Source: an uncultured Tateyamaria sp.
GTDB lineage: Bacteria; Pseudomonadota; Alphaproteobacteria; Rhodobacterales; Rhodobacteraceae
Length of the DNA: 64,000 bases
NCBI RefSeq assembly: GCF_947487805.1
Contig: NZ_CANKXW010000004.1
Coordinates: 248,001 to 312,000, forward strand
Reading direction: 5' to 3'
Shown: positions 55,120 to 62,840 of the stretch, piece after piece
Layout: the number at the start of each line of letters is the position of its first letter
How positions within the stretch are numbered: the first letter of the stretch is position 1
Made by a program: the position numbers and the translations under genes
The notes under the pieces: generated by a model
The model's database searches: none
Seen by the model: the letters and a program-made list of their open reading frames with translations, nothing else
What the model was told of the DNA's origin: nothing

Positions 55120-55178
55120 GGGGGGCTGTCTGCCCCCCGGCTTCGCCTCCCCCCGAGGATATTTTAGGCCGAAAGAAA
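55120..55178 (+). repeat. Dispersed terminator-like element, copy C
   Basis: GGGGGGC (55120-55126) and GCCCCCC (55132-55138) form a hairpin followed by a short GC palindrome, CCCCCCGAGGATATTTTAGG and CCGAAAGAAATG. It lies just after the M24 gene. Confidence 0.7.
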
Positions 55179-55210
55179 TGTGGGAAGCGCCGCCAAGGGT
55201 GCTTCCCACA
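55179..55210. terminator. Bidirectional hairpin between M24 and aminotransferase genes
   Basis: TGTGGGAAGC (55179-55188) and GCTTCCCACA (55201-55210) pair around 12 bases. On the minus strand it is followed by TTTCTTTC. It separates the convergent genes, together with copies C and D of the dispersed element. Confidence 0.6.
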
Positions 55211-55295
55211 AGAAAGAAGCAATCACTTCTCCCGGCACGGTCATCGGCGTCCCCGCCTGTACCGTGCGTTCAGTTCAAGCGATTAACCTTAATAA

Positions 55296-55349
55296 TTCCT
55301 TTCTCTTGGCTATAAATATCCCGGGGAGCGCGAGGGGCTGGCCCCTCGC
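55296..55349 (-). repeat. Dispersed terminator-like element, copy D
   Basis: On the minus strand GCGAGGGGC-CA-GCCCCTCGC (55349-55330) is followed by GCTCCCCGGGATATTTATAG and CCAAGAGAAAGG. It stands just past the stop of the aminotransferase gene and faces copy C. Confidence 0.75.
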
Positions 55350-55364
55350 TGCCTGACAGAAAGC

Positions 55365-56762
55365 TCAAGCGGCCGGTTTGAGCATGTCGCCGTCCTTGAG
55401 CTGGGCGTAACATTCGTCCAGCGCGGTGCGGGCGCGGCGGCCCAGTTCGGCGATTTCTTCGGGGGTAATCACCAGCGGCGGCGAAATCACCATGCGGTCA
55501 TAGACGTGGCGCATGATCAGGTTGTTGGCAAAGCATCTTTCGCGGCACATGAACCCTGCGGTGCCTGCGTCCATGGCGAACTTGGCGCGGCTGTCCTTGT
55601 GCGGCGTCAGGGCCAGCGATCCCATCATGCCCACGATTGTCGTCTCGCCCACCAGCGGGTGATCGGCCAGCCCGTGCCACATCTCGTGCAGCGCGGGCAT
55701 GGCGACGTCGCGGACGTGGTCGAGCACGTGTTCCTCTTCGAGGATGCGCAGGTTTTCCAGCGCCACTGCCGACGCAACCGGGTGGCCGGAATAGGTGTAG
55801 CCGTGGTTGAATTCGCCCGAGCCGATGACCTCGGCCACCTCGTCACAGACGATGGATCCGCCGATGGGCTGGTAGCCGGAGCTGAGACCCTTGGCGATGG
55901 TCATGATGTGCGGTTTGATGCCAAGGGTTTGCGCGCCGAACCAGTTGCCGGTGCGGCCAAAGCCGCAGATGACCTCGTCCGCGATCAGGAGGATTTCGTA
56001 CTTGTCGCAGATGCGCTGGATTTCCGGCCAATAGGTGCTGGGCGGGATGATGACGCCGCCTGCGCCCTGAATGGGTTCGGCGATAAAGGCGGCGATGCGG
56101 TCCTCGCCATGTGCGAGAATCGTCTGTTCCAGCTGCTGCGCGCGGGCAAGACCAAACGCCTCTGGCGTGCTGTCGCCGCCTTCGGACCACCAGTTGGGTT
56201 GGTCGATGTGCACGATGTCGGGGATCGGCATGCCGCCCTGTTCGTGCATCGGGGTCATGCCACCCAGGCTGCCTGAGCCGACGGAGGATCCGTGATAGGC
56301 GTTCTTGCGGCTGATGATGATGGATTTCGAGGGCTTGCCCTTGGTCGCCCAATAGGTGCGGACCATGCGGATGTTGGTGTCGTTCGCCTCGGACCCAGAC
56401 CCGGCAAAGAACACGTGGTTCAGATCACCCGGTGCCAGTTCCGCGATCTTTTGCGCCAGTGCGATGGCGGGCACGTGGGTCGTTTGGAAGAACGTGTTGT
56501 AATAGGGCAGCTCGCGCATTTGGCGCGCGGCGACGTCGGCCAGTTCGGTGCGGCCATAGCCGATGTTCACGCACCATAAGCCCGCCATGCCATCGAGGAT
56601 CTCGTTCCCTTCGCTGTCGTTCAGGTACACGCCCTTGGCCCGCGTGATGACGCGCGCGCCCTTTTCCGCCAGCTCACCGCCCGCGGTGAACGGGTGCATG
56701 TGATGTGCCGCATCCAGCGCCTGAAGCTCGGACGTGGGCAGATGGTTGGTGATGGTGGCCAT
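55365..56762 (-). CDS. Class III aminotransferase, putrescine/omega-amino acid type (SpuC-like)
   Basis: 465-residue PLP enzyme. FFAGSGSEANDTNIRMVRTYW (PLP phosphate cup), LIADEVICGFGRTG (PLP Asp) and TIAKGLSSGYQPIGG (Schiff-base Lys) are the class III motifs. The N-terminus AAHHMHPFTAGGEL and YYNTFFQTTHVPA match putrescine-pyruvate aminotransferase SpuC and omega-amino acid-pyruvate aminotransferases. Start at 56762 is chosen from homology. Divergent from potF; with that transporter this suggests putrescine is taken up and deaminated. Confidence 0.9.
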   Translation of the reverse strand: MATITNHLPTSELQALDAAHHMHPFTAGGELAEKGARVITRAKGVYLNDSEGNEILDGMAGLWCVNIGYGRTELADVAARQMRELPYYNTFFQTTHVPAIALAQKIAELAPGDLNHVFFAGSGSEANDTNIRMVRTYWATKGKPSKSIIISRKNAYHGSSVGSGSLGGMTPMHEQGGMPIPDIVHIDQPNWWSEGGDSTPEAFGLARAQQLEQTILAHGEDRIAAFIAEPIQGAGGVIIPPSTYWPEIQRICDKYEILLIADEVICGFGRTGNWFGAQTLGIKPHIMTIAKGLSSGYQPIGGSIVCDEVAEVIGSGEFNHGYTYSGHPVASAVALENLRILEEEHVLDHVRDVAMPALHEMWHGLADHPLVGETTIVGMMGSLALTPHKDSRAKFAMDAGTAGFMCRERCFANNLIMRHVYDRMVISPPLVITPEEIAELGRRARTALDECYAQLKDGDMLKPAA

Positions 56763-56911
56763 GGAAACCTCGGGTGTTTGAGAACATGCCGAGAATATGG
56801 GCAACCGCGTCGCCGTCAATCCGGCATCTGCAATGTCGCTGGACGCGTGAGACAAAAGTTGATTTCATGCACGCTGACCCGGGCCTACCGGGCGTGATAC
56901 GGGAGTACACC

Positions 56912-57994
56912 ATGAAGAAGATGATGCTGAGCACTGCGGCGATCGTGGCCCTGACGGGTGCGGCGATGGCCGACGAAGTGCGCGTTTACAACTGGTCCGA
57001 TTACATCGACGAAGAGTTGCTGACCAAGTTCGAAGAAGAGACCGGCCTGAAGCTGATCTATGACGTGTTCGACAGCAACGAGGTTCTGGAAACCAAGATG
57101 CTGGCCGGATCCTCGGGTTATGACGTTGTCGTACCGTCGGGCACGTTCCTGCAACGCCAGATCAGCGCGGGCGCGTTCCAGAAACTGGACACCTCGAAAC
57201 TGTCCAATGCGGAAAACCTGTGGGATGTGGTCGAGGCGCGCACGGCGCAATACGATCCCGGCAACGAGTATTCGATCAACTACATGTGGGGCACCACGGG
57301 CATTGGTGTGAATGTCGGCAAGGTGCAGGAGATTTTGGGCGAGGACGCGCCCATGGGCTCGCTCGACCTGATCTTTGATCCGGCCAATATGGAAAAGCTG
57401 CAAGCCTGTGGCGTGCATTTCCTTGACGCCCCGACCGAGATGATTCCCGCCGCGCTGAAATACATCGGCGAGGACCCCGACAGTCATGACCCGGACGTTC
57501 TGGCCAAGGCGGAGCCGATCCTGACCGCGGTGCGTCCGTATGTGCAAAAGTTCCACAACTCGGAATATATCAACGCGCTGGCCAATGGGGATATCTGCGT
57601 GGCCTTTGGCTGGTCCGGTGACATTCTGCAGGCGCGGGACCGTGCGGCAGAGGCCGAGAACGGTGTCGAGGTGGCCTACAATGCGCCCAGCGAAGGAGCG
57701 CTGATGTGGTTCGACCAGATGGCCATTCCGGTCGATGCGCCCAACCCCGAGGGGGCGCACAAGTTCCTGAACTTTATCCTTGATGCGCAGAACATGGCGC
57801 AGGCGTCGAACTATGTCTATTACGCCAATGGCAACCTCGCGAGCCAGGAATTCCTGGTAGAGGATGTGATCGGCGATCCGGCGATCTATCCGGATGCCGC
57901 GACGCTGGAAAACCTGTACACCACAACGCCCTATCCGGCCCGCGTTCAGCGGACGGTCACGCGCATGTGGACCAAGGTCAAGTCGGGCACCTGA
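56912..57994 (+). CDS. potF: Putrescine-binding periplasmic protein, PotF-like
   Basis: 360 residues with a signal peptide (MKKMMLSTAAIVALTGAAMA). VRVYNWSDYIDEELLTKFEEETG is the PotF/PotD opening, then YDVVVPSGTFLQRQI, YMWGTTGIGVN, CVAFGWSGDILQARDRAAE and PVDAPNPEGAHKFLNF. WGTTGI and the ligand region match polyamine-binding proteins. The ATG at 56912 has GGGAG seven bases upstream. It heads potF-potG-potH-potI; a strong terminator right after it suggests the binding protein is made in excess over the rest. Confidence 0.93.
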   Translation: MKKMMLSTAAIVALTGAAMADEVRVYNWSDYIDEELLTKFEEETGLKLIYDVFDSNEVLETKMLAGSSGYDVVVPSGTFLQRQISAGAFQKLDTSKLSNAENLWDVVEARTAQYDPGNEYSINYMWGTTGIGVNVGKVQEILGEDAPMGSLDLIFDPANMEKLQACGVHFLDAPTEMIPAALKYIGEDPDSHDPDVLAKAEPILTAVRPYVQKFHNSEYINALANGDICVAFGWSGDILQARDRAAEAENGVEVAYNAPSEGALMWFDQMAIPVDAPNPEGAHKFLNFILDAQNMAQASNYVYYANGNLASQEFLVEDVIGDPAIYPDAATLENLYTTTPYPARVQRTVTRMWTKVKSGT

Positions 57995-58005
57995 GCCTGA
58001 TATCC

Positions 58006-58040
58006 GGGCGCAGGGACATCCCCTGCGCCCTTTTCATTTT
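58006..58040 (+). terminator. Intrinsic terminator between potF and potG
   Basis: GGGCGCAGGG (58006-58015) and CCCTGCGCCC (58021-58030) pair perfectly around ACATC and are followed by TTTTCATTTT. Partial read-through would give more potF than potGHI mRNA, as is usual for binding proteins. Confidence 0.9.
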
Positions 58041-58054
58041 GAACGGATTCCCCT

Positions 58055-59176
58055 TTGGCAGAGACTGTTTTCGCCCCCTGGGACGACCCGAACGAGACGC
58101 CGCTGATCCGGTTTCGCAACGTCACCAAACGCTTTGGCGATTTCACCGCGATTGACGATCTGACCCTCGACATTTTTGAGCGCGAATTCTTTGCCCTGCT
58201 GGGGCCATCGGGCTGTGGCAAGACGACGATGATGCGGATGCTGGCGGGGTTTGAAAACCCCACCGATGGGTCGATTGAACTGGCGGGCCAAGACATCGCG
58301 GGTGTGCCGCCGAACAAGCGGGCGGTAAACATGATGTTCCAGTCCTATGCCCTGTTCCCGCACCTGTCGATCTGGGACAATATCGCCTTTGGTCTGCGCC
58401 GCGAGAGCAGTGACAAGGCGGCCATCTCCGCCCGTGTCGAAGAGATGCTGAAGTTGACCCGGCTGGAGAAATTTGCCCGCCGCAAGCCGCACCAGATCTC
58501 GGGCGGGCAGCGTCAGCGTGTGGCGCTGGCCCGGTCCTTGGCCAAGGCACCCAAGTTGCTGCTGCTGGATGAACCGCTGGGCGCGCTGGACGCCAAGCTG
58601 CGTGAGGCGACGCAGTTCGAGCTGATGGACATTCAGGAAAAGACCGGCACGACATTTGTCATCGTCACCCACGATCAGGAAGAGGCGATGACCGTCGCCA
58701 GCCGCATCGCGGTGATGGACGAGGGGCGTGTGATGCAGGTCGCCACGCCGGACCGGATCTATGAAGCGCCGGAGTCCGTTTATGTGGCGGATTTCATTGG
58801 TGACGTGAACATCCTGGCCGGGACGGTCAAGGCAACGGGCGACCATACCTATGCGCTGGGGGTTGAGAACGGCACGGTGACGGCCATGTCGGAACGACCG
58901 TTTTCTGACGGGCAGACCGCCCATCTGGCCATCCGGCCCGAAAAGGTTGCGATCCACACAACCGCCCCCGAGGGTACCGACAACCTGTTGCAGGGCAAGG
59001 TGCTCGATATTGCCTATCTCGGCAATCTGTCGACCTATCACGTGGAATTGCCCGGCGGTCAGATCATCAAGGCGCAAACCGCCAACACCCGCCGCCTGTC
59101 GCGTCGTGATATCACGTGGGAAGACACCGTCTGGATCAGCTGGACCAAGACCGCGGGGGTTCTGCTGGACCAATGA
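58055..59176 (+). CDS. potG: Putrescine ABC transporter ATP-binding protein, PotG-like
   Basis: 373 residues: Walker A LGPSGCGKTTMMRMLAG, Q-loop FQSYALFPHLSI, signature ISGGQRQRVALARSL, Walker B LLLLDEPLGALD, switch His THDQEEAMTVASR and a TOBE_2 domain at the end. The start is a TTG at 58055; I see no ATG or GTG before the family homology, and the ribosome site is weak, which would lower its synthesis. It overlaps potH by four bases. Confidence 0.93.
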   Translation: MAETVFAPWDDPNETPLIRFRNVTKRFGDFTAIDDLTLDIFEREFFALLGPSGCGKTTMMRMLAGFENPTDGSIELAGQDIAGVPPNKRAVNMMFQSYALFPHLSIWDNIAFGLRRESSDKAAISARVEEMLKLTRLEKFARRKPHQISGGQRQRVALARSLAKAPKLLLLDEPLGALDAKLREATQFELMDIQEKTGTTFVIVTHDQEEAMTVASRIAVMDEGRVMQVATPDRIYEAPESVYVADFIGDVNILAGTVKATGDHTYALGVENGTVTAMSERPFSDGQTAHLAIRPEKVAIHTTAPEGTDNLLQGKVLDIAYLGNLSTYHVELPGGQIIKAQTANTRRLSRRDITWEDTVWISWTKTAGVLLDQ

Positions 59177-60048
59177 GGCGCGCCGTTCTCATATCAGTGC
59201 CCTATGTCTGGCTGCTGGCGCTGTTCCTGATCCCCTTTGCGGTCGTGTTCAAGATTTCGCTGTCCGACATCGCGCTGGCGATCCCGCCCTATACGCCGAC
59301 GGCCAAGGACGGCATCTGGACGATGCTGACGCAGCTGGATTTCGAGAACTTTGTCTTCCTCACCGAGGACGATCTGTATTGGAAAGCCTATGTCAGTTCG
59401 CTGCGGATCGCGGTGATTTCGACCATCCTGACGCTGATTGTGGGATACCCGATGGCCTATGCCATGGCGCGTGCACCGAGTGAATGGCGGCCCACCTTGC
59501 TGATGCTGGTGATCCTGCCGTTCTGGACCTCGTTCCTGATCCGCGTCTATGCGTGGGTGGGCATCCTGTCGGGCGAAGGGTTCCTGAACCAGTTTTTGCT
59601 GTGGACGGGGGTGATCAGTGACCCGCTGACCATCCTCAACACGAATACGGCCGTCTATATCGGCATCGTCTATACCTATCTGCCGTTCATGATCCTGCCG
59701 ATCTACTCCGCCCTGGACCGTCTGGACGGGTCGCTGATTGAGGCGGCGGAAGATCTGGGGTGTTCGCGGATCAAGGCGTTCTGGCTGATCACGATCCCGC
59801 TGTCCAAGAACGGGATTATCGCGGGCTGTTTTCTGGTCTTTATCCCGGCGCTGGGCGAGTTTGTCATTCCGTCGCTTTTGGGTGGGTCGGGGACACTGAT
59901 GATCGGCAAGGTCCTGTTCGAAGAGTTCTTTTCCAACCGCGACTGGCCTGTGGCGTCGGCGGTGGCGGTGATCCTGCTGTTGATCCTGATCATCCCCATC
60001 GTGCTGTTCCAGCGTAATGAACAGCGGCAGGCGGAGGCCGAGCAATGA
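59173..60048 (+). CDS. potH: Putrescine ABC transporter permease, PotH-like
   Basis: 291 residues with about six membrane segments. It begins MRRAVLISVPYVWLLALFLIP; the EAA motif is AAEDLGCSRIKAFWLITIPLS, and LPFWTSFLIRVYAWVGIL is the usual PotB/PotH signature. The ATG at 59173 overlaps the potG stop and its own stop overlaps potI, so potGHI are translationally coupled. No large insertion is present, unlike the permease at 49468-51102. Confidence 0.93.
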   Translation: MRRAVLISVPYVWLLALFLIPFAVVFKISLSDIALAIPPYTPTAKDGIWTMLTQLDFENFVFLTEDDLYWKAYVSSLRIAVISTILTLIVGYPMAYAMARAPSEWRPTLLMLVILPFWTSFLIRVYAWVGILSGEGFLNQFLLWTGVISDPLTILNTNTAVYIGIVYTYLPFMILPIYSALDRLDGSLIEAAEDLGCSRIKAFWLITIPLSKNGIIAGCFLVFIPALGEFVIPSLLGGSGTLMIGKVLFEEFFSNRDWPVASAVAVILLLILIIPIVLFQRNEQRQAEAEQ

Positions 60049-60863
60049 CCCGGCTGAGCCCTTTCAATGTCGTGTCGCTGACGCTGGGGTTTGTGTTTCT
60101 CTACGTGCCGATGCTGATTCTGATCATCTACAGCTTTAACGAATCCAAGCTGGTGACCGTCTGGGCCGGGTTTTCGACCAAGTGGTACGGAGAGCTGTTG
60201 TCCAACGACGCGTTTTTGGACGCGGCGTGGGTGACGCTGCGGGTGGCGGTCATTTCGTCCACGATTGCCACAGTACTGGGCACGATGGCCGCCTATGTGC
60301 TGGTGCGCGGGGGGCGGTTTTTTGGCCGGACGCTGTTTTCGGGGATGATCTATGCCCCGCTTGTGATGCCCGAGGTGATCACCGGCCTGTCGCTGCTGTT
60401 GCTGTTCATTGGCATCGGTCTGGATCGCGGGGTGCTGACGATCGTTCTGGCGCATACGACCTTTTCCATGTGTTTCGTGTCCGTCGTCGTGTCTTCGCGC
60501 CTGATGACCTTTGACCGGTCGCTCGAAGAGGCAGCACTTGACCTTGGCGCCTCGGCCTTTGACGCGTTCCGCCTTGTCACCTTGCCGATCATTGCGCCTG
60601 CGGTCATTTCCGGGTGGCTGCTGGCCTTCACGCTCAGCCTTGATGACCTCGTGATCGCGTCCTTCACCTCGGGGCCGTCGGCGACGACCTTGCCGATGAA
60701 GATCTGGTCGTCGGTACGGCTGGGTGTGAGTCCGGAGATCAACGCGCTGAGTACGATCCTGATCGGGCTGGTGACGGTGGGTGTCATCGCGGCGTCGCTG
60801 GGCAGCAAGCAGGCGGCGCTGCGGGCCAAACGGGACGAACAGACCGCCGCCCGCACCGCATGA
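60045..60863 (+). CDS. potI: Putrescine ABC transporter permease, PotI-like
   Basis: 272 residues with about six membrane segments. VFLYVPMLILIIYSFNESK at the N-terminus and the EAA motif AALDLGASAFDAFRLVTLPII are typical of PotC/PotI, and LSLDDLVIASFTSGPSATTLP is a strong signature of the polyamine class. It overlaps the potH stop and the downstream oxidase start, each by four bases. Confidence 0.93.
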   Translation: MTRLSPFNVVSLTLGFVFLYVPMLILIIYSFNESKLVTVWAGFSTKWYGELLSNDAFLDAAWVTLRVAVISSTIATVLGTMAAYVLVRGGRFFGRTLFSGMIYAPLVMPEVITGLSLLLLFIGIGLDRGVLTIVLAHTTFSMCFVSVVVSSRLMTFDRSLEEAALDLGASAFDAFRLVTLPIIAPAVISGWLLAFTLSLDDLVIASFTSGPSATTLPMKIWSSVRLGVSPEINALSTILIGLVTVGVIAASLGSKQAALRAKRDEQTAARTA

Positions 60864-62173
60864 AGCGGATTTTTCCCGATTTTGCCTATGGCGATGGCCC
60901 GCGGGCCGGGTGCTGGTGGGACGAGACCGTCGCGCCGGTTGAACATCCCGTGCTGCGCGGGGACGTCCGATGCGACGTGGCCATCGTCGGGGCCGGGTTC
61001 ACGGGCCTGTCGGCGGCACTGACGCTGGCCCGCGCGGGCGCGTCGGTTGTTGTGCTGGACGCCAACCGTGCCGGGTGGGGGGCATCGGGGCGCAATGGCG
61101 GGTTCTGCTGCCTCGGCGGCGGGATGGCGTCTGACGCCAGCCTTGATCGCCGGTTTGGCCGCGCGGGGCGTCTGGAGTGGCGTCGCGCCGAGGTTGCGGC
61201 GGTCGCGTATGTGGGGCAATTGGCGGCGTCCCTCGGTCTGGACATCGACCGACATTCGCAAGGTGAAACCTGCGTATTGCACAAGCCCGGCCTGTTGCCG
61301 GTGTTTGAAGGCGAAGCGGCGCGGATTGAAGAGAATTATGGTGTGGTGCCGACGTTTCTGGGTGCCGATCAGATGCGCGATGCGGGCATGGCCGGGCCCT
61401 TTCACGGGGCGATGACAATTCCCGTCGGCTTTGGCCTGAACCCGGGCAAGTTGCTGTGTGGCGTTCTGTCCGCCGCGCTGTCCGCAGGCGCGCAGATCTA
61501 TGATCAAAGCCCCGCGACCCGCGTCGCTGGCACGACGGTCGAGACGCCCGGTGGCCGGGTGCATGCCGACCGCGTGATTGTCTCCACCAACGGGTATTCC
61601 AGCGAAGACATCCCTGCGGCGATGGCGGCGCGCTACATGCCCGCGCAATCCACCGTTCTGGTCACCCGGCCCATCACAGCGCAAGAGCGCGCGCAACAGG
61701 GGTGGACCAGTGATCAGATGGCCTATGACAGTCGCAACCTGTTGCATTATTTCCGGCTGATGCCGGATGGGCGGTTCCTGTTCGGGATGCGGGGCGGGCT
61801 GCGGTCATCCCCGGCGGCAGAGGATGCCGCGCGGCGCGCGCTGATGCGCGACTTTCGCGCTATGTTTCCAGAGTGGGCAGGTGTCGATGTTACTCATTGC
61901 TGGTCGGGGATGGTGTGCCTTGCGCGCAACCTCCTGCCGTTTGTCGGGGCCTTGCCGGGGCAGTCTGGTGTGCTGGCGGGCTTTGCCTATCACGGGAACG
62001 GGGTGGCGATGGGCATGTTCTCAGGCTCGATCCTGGCGGATCTTGCGTTGGGGCGCGCGCCGGCGCTCTATCCGCAGGCGATGCGTACGCCTGCGCGCAG
62101 GTTTCCGTTTGGCGCGGCACGGCGCATTGTCATGCCACCCGTCTATGCGGCGCTGAACGTGCTGGATCGCTGA
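60860..62173 (+). CDS. FAD-dependent oxidoreductase, PuuB/gamma-glutamylputrescine oxidase-like
   Basis: 437-residue DAO-family flavoprotein. The FAD-binding GAGFTGLSAALTLARAG is at about 44-60, then GWGASGRNGGFC, a typical PuuB signature, and the C-terminal GFAYHGNGVAMGMFSGSILADL. The gene is translationally coupled to potI, so a polyamine or gamma-glutamylpolyamine substrate is inferred; no puuA-like ligase is in the window, so oxidation of a free amine or another N-substituted amino compound is also possible. Convergent with flgD. Confidence 0.88.
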   Translation: MKRIFPDFAYGDGPRAGCWWDETVAPVEHPVLRGDVRCDVAIVGAGFTGLSAALTLARAGASVVVLDANRAGWGASGRNGGFCCLGGGMASDASLDRRFGRAGRLEWRRAEVAAVAYVGQLAASLGLDIDRHSQGETCVLHKPGLLPVFEGEAARIEENYGVVPTFLGADQMRDAGMAGPFHGAMTIPVGFGLNPGKLLCGVLSAALSAGAQIYDQSPATRVAGTTVETPGGRVHADRVIVSTNGYSSEDIPAAMAARYMPAQSTVLVTRPITAQERAQQGWTSDQMAYDSRNLLHYFRLMPDGRFLFGMRGGLRSSPAAEDAARRALMRDFRAMFPEWAGVDVTHCWSGMVCLARNLLPFVGALPGQSGVLAGFAYHGNGVAMGMFSGSILADLALGRAPALYPQAMRTPARRFPFGAARRIVMPPVYAALNVLDR

Positions 62174-62176
62174 GCC

Positions 62177-62836
62177 CTAGATAGGCGCGCGCAGCCCCGT
62201 GACATTGTTCGCCCCGATCATGTACCCGCTGTCCAACAGCAGGAGGGTCGTACCGCCGTCGATGCGGGCTTCGGTCACGCGGGAATAAACCGATGCGGGT
62301 TCGGTCAGCAGCACCTGGCCATTGGCGCGGCTTTCGATCTGAAAGCTGTATTCGCCATAAGGCAAGGACGAGCCGTCCGTGGCCTTGCCGTCCCAGTCGT
62401 ACAAATCCGGGCTGACCGGCAGGGGCAAGCGCTGGACCTCGGTGCCTTGGCCATTGGTGACGATCAAGGATACCTCGTCAGCGGCAAGCGGTGGGTTGGG
62501 CGCGATTGTGACCGCGTCGCCATCGAATTTCGCGGGGCCCTGGACAAGGGCGTCCATGCCGATCCAGTTCGCGGCACTCGCCATGTCGTTCGCGCCAAGC
62601 GCTTGCAACATCTGTTCCATCAGGTCGTTGGTGTTGACCTGCTGTTCGACCATGGAAAACTGCGCCAGCTGAGCTGCGTATTCCGAGGAATCGATGGGTT
62701 CCAGCGGATCCTGGTATTCCGCCTGTGCGGTCAACATCTGGAGGAAAACCTCGAAATCGGAACTGAGCACGCTGGCATTGTTGGAAGCCGAGGCGGCCCC
62801 GCCGGAAGCGGCTGTGGCTGAAGGTAGAATTTGCAT
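62177..62836 (-). CDS. flgD: Flagellar hook assembly protein FlgD
   Basis: Scaffold at the growing hook tip. 219 residues. The N-terminal domain contains FLQMLTAQAEYQDPLEPIDSSEYAAQLAQFSMVEQQVNTN (split), the FlgD signature. An FlgD Ig-like/FLG tudor region follows with PLPVSPDLYDWDGKATDGSSLPYGEYSF. Starts four bases after fliK on the minus strand; the two form a hook operon. Confidence 0.95.
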   Translation of the reverse strand: MQILPSATAASGGAASASNNASVLSSDFEVFLQMLTAQAEYQDPLEPIDSSEYAAQLAQFSMVEQQVNTNDLMEQMLQALGANDMASAANWIGMDALVQGPAKFDGDAVTIAPNPPLAADEVSLIVTNGQGTEVQRLPLPVSPDLYDWDGKATDGSSLPYGEYSFQIESRANGQVLLTEPASVYSRVTEARIDGGTTLLLLDSGYMIGANNVTGLRAPI

Positions 62837-62840
62837 GACA

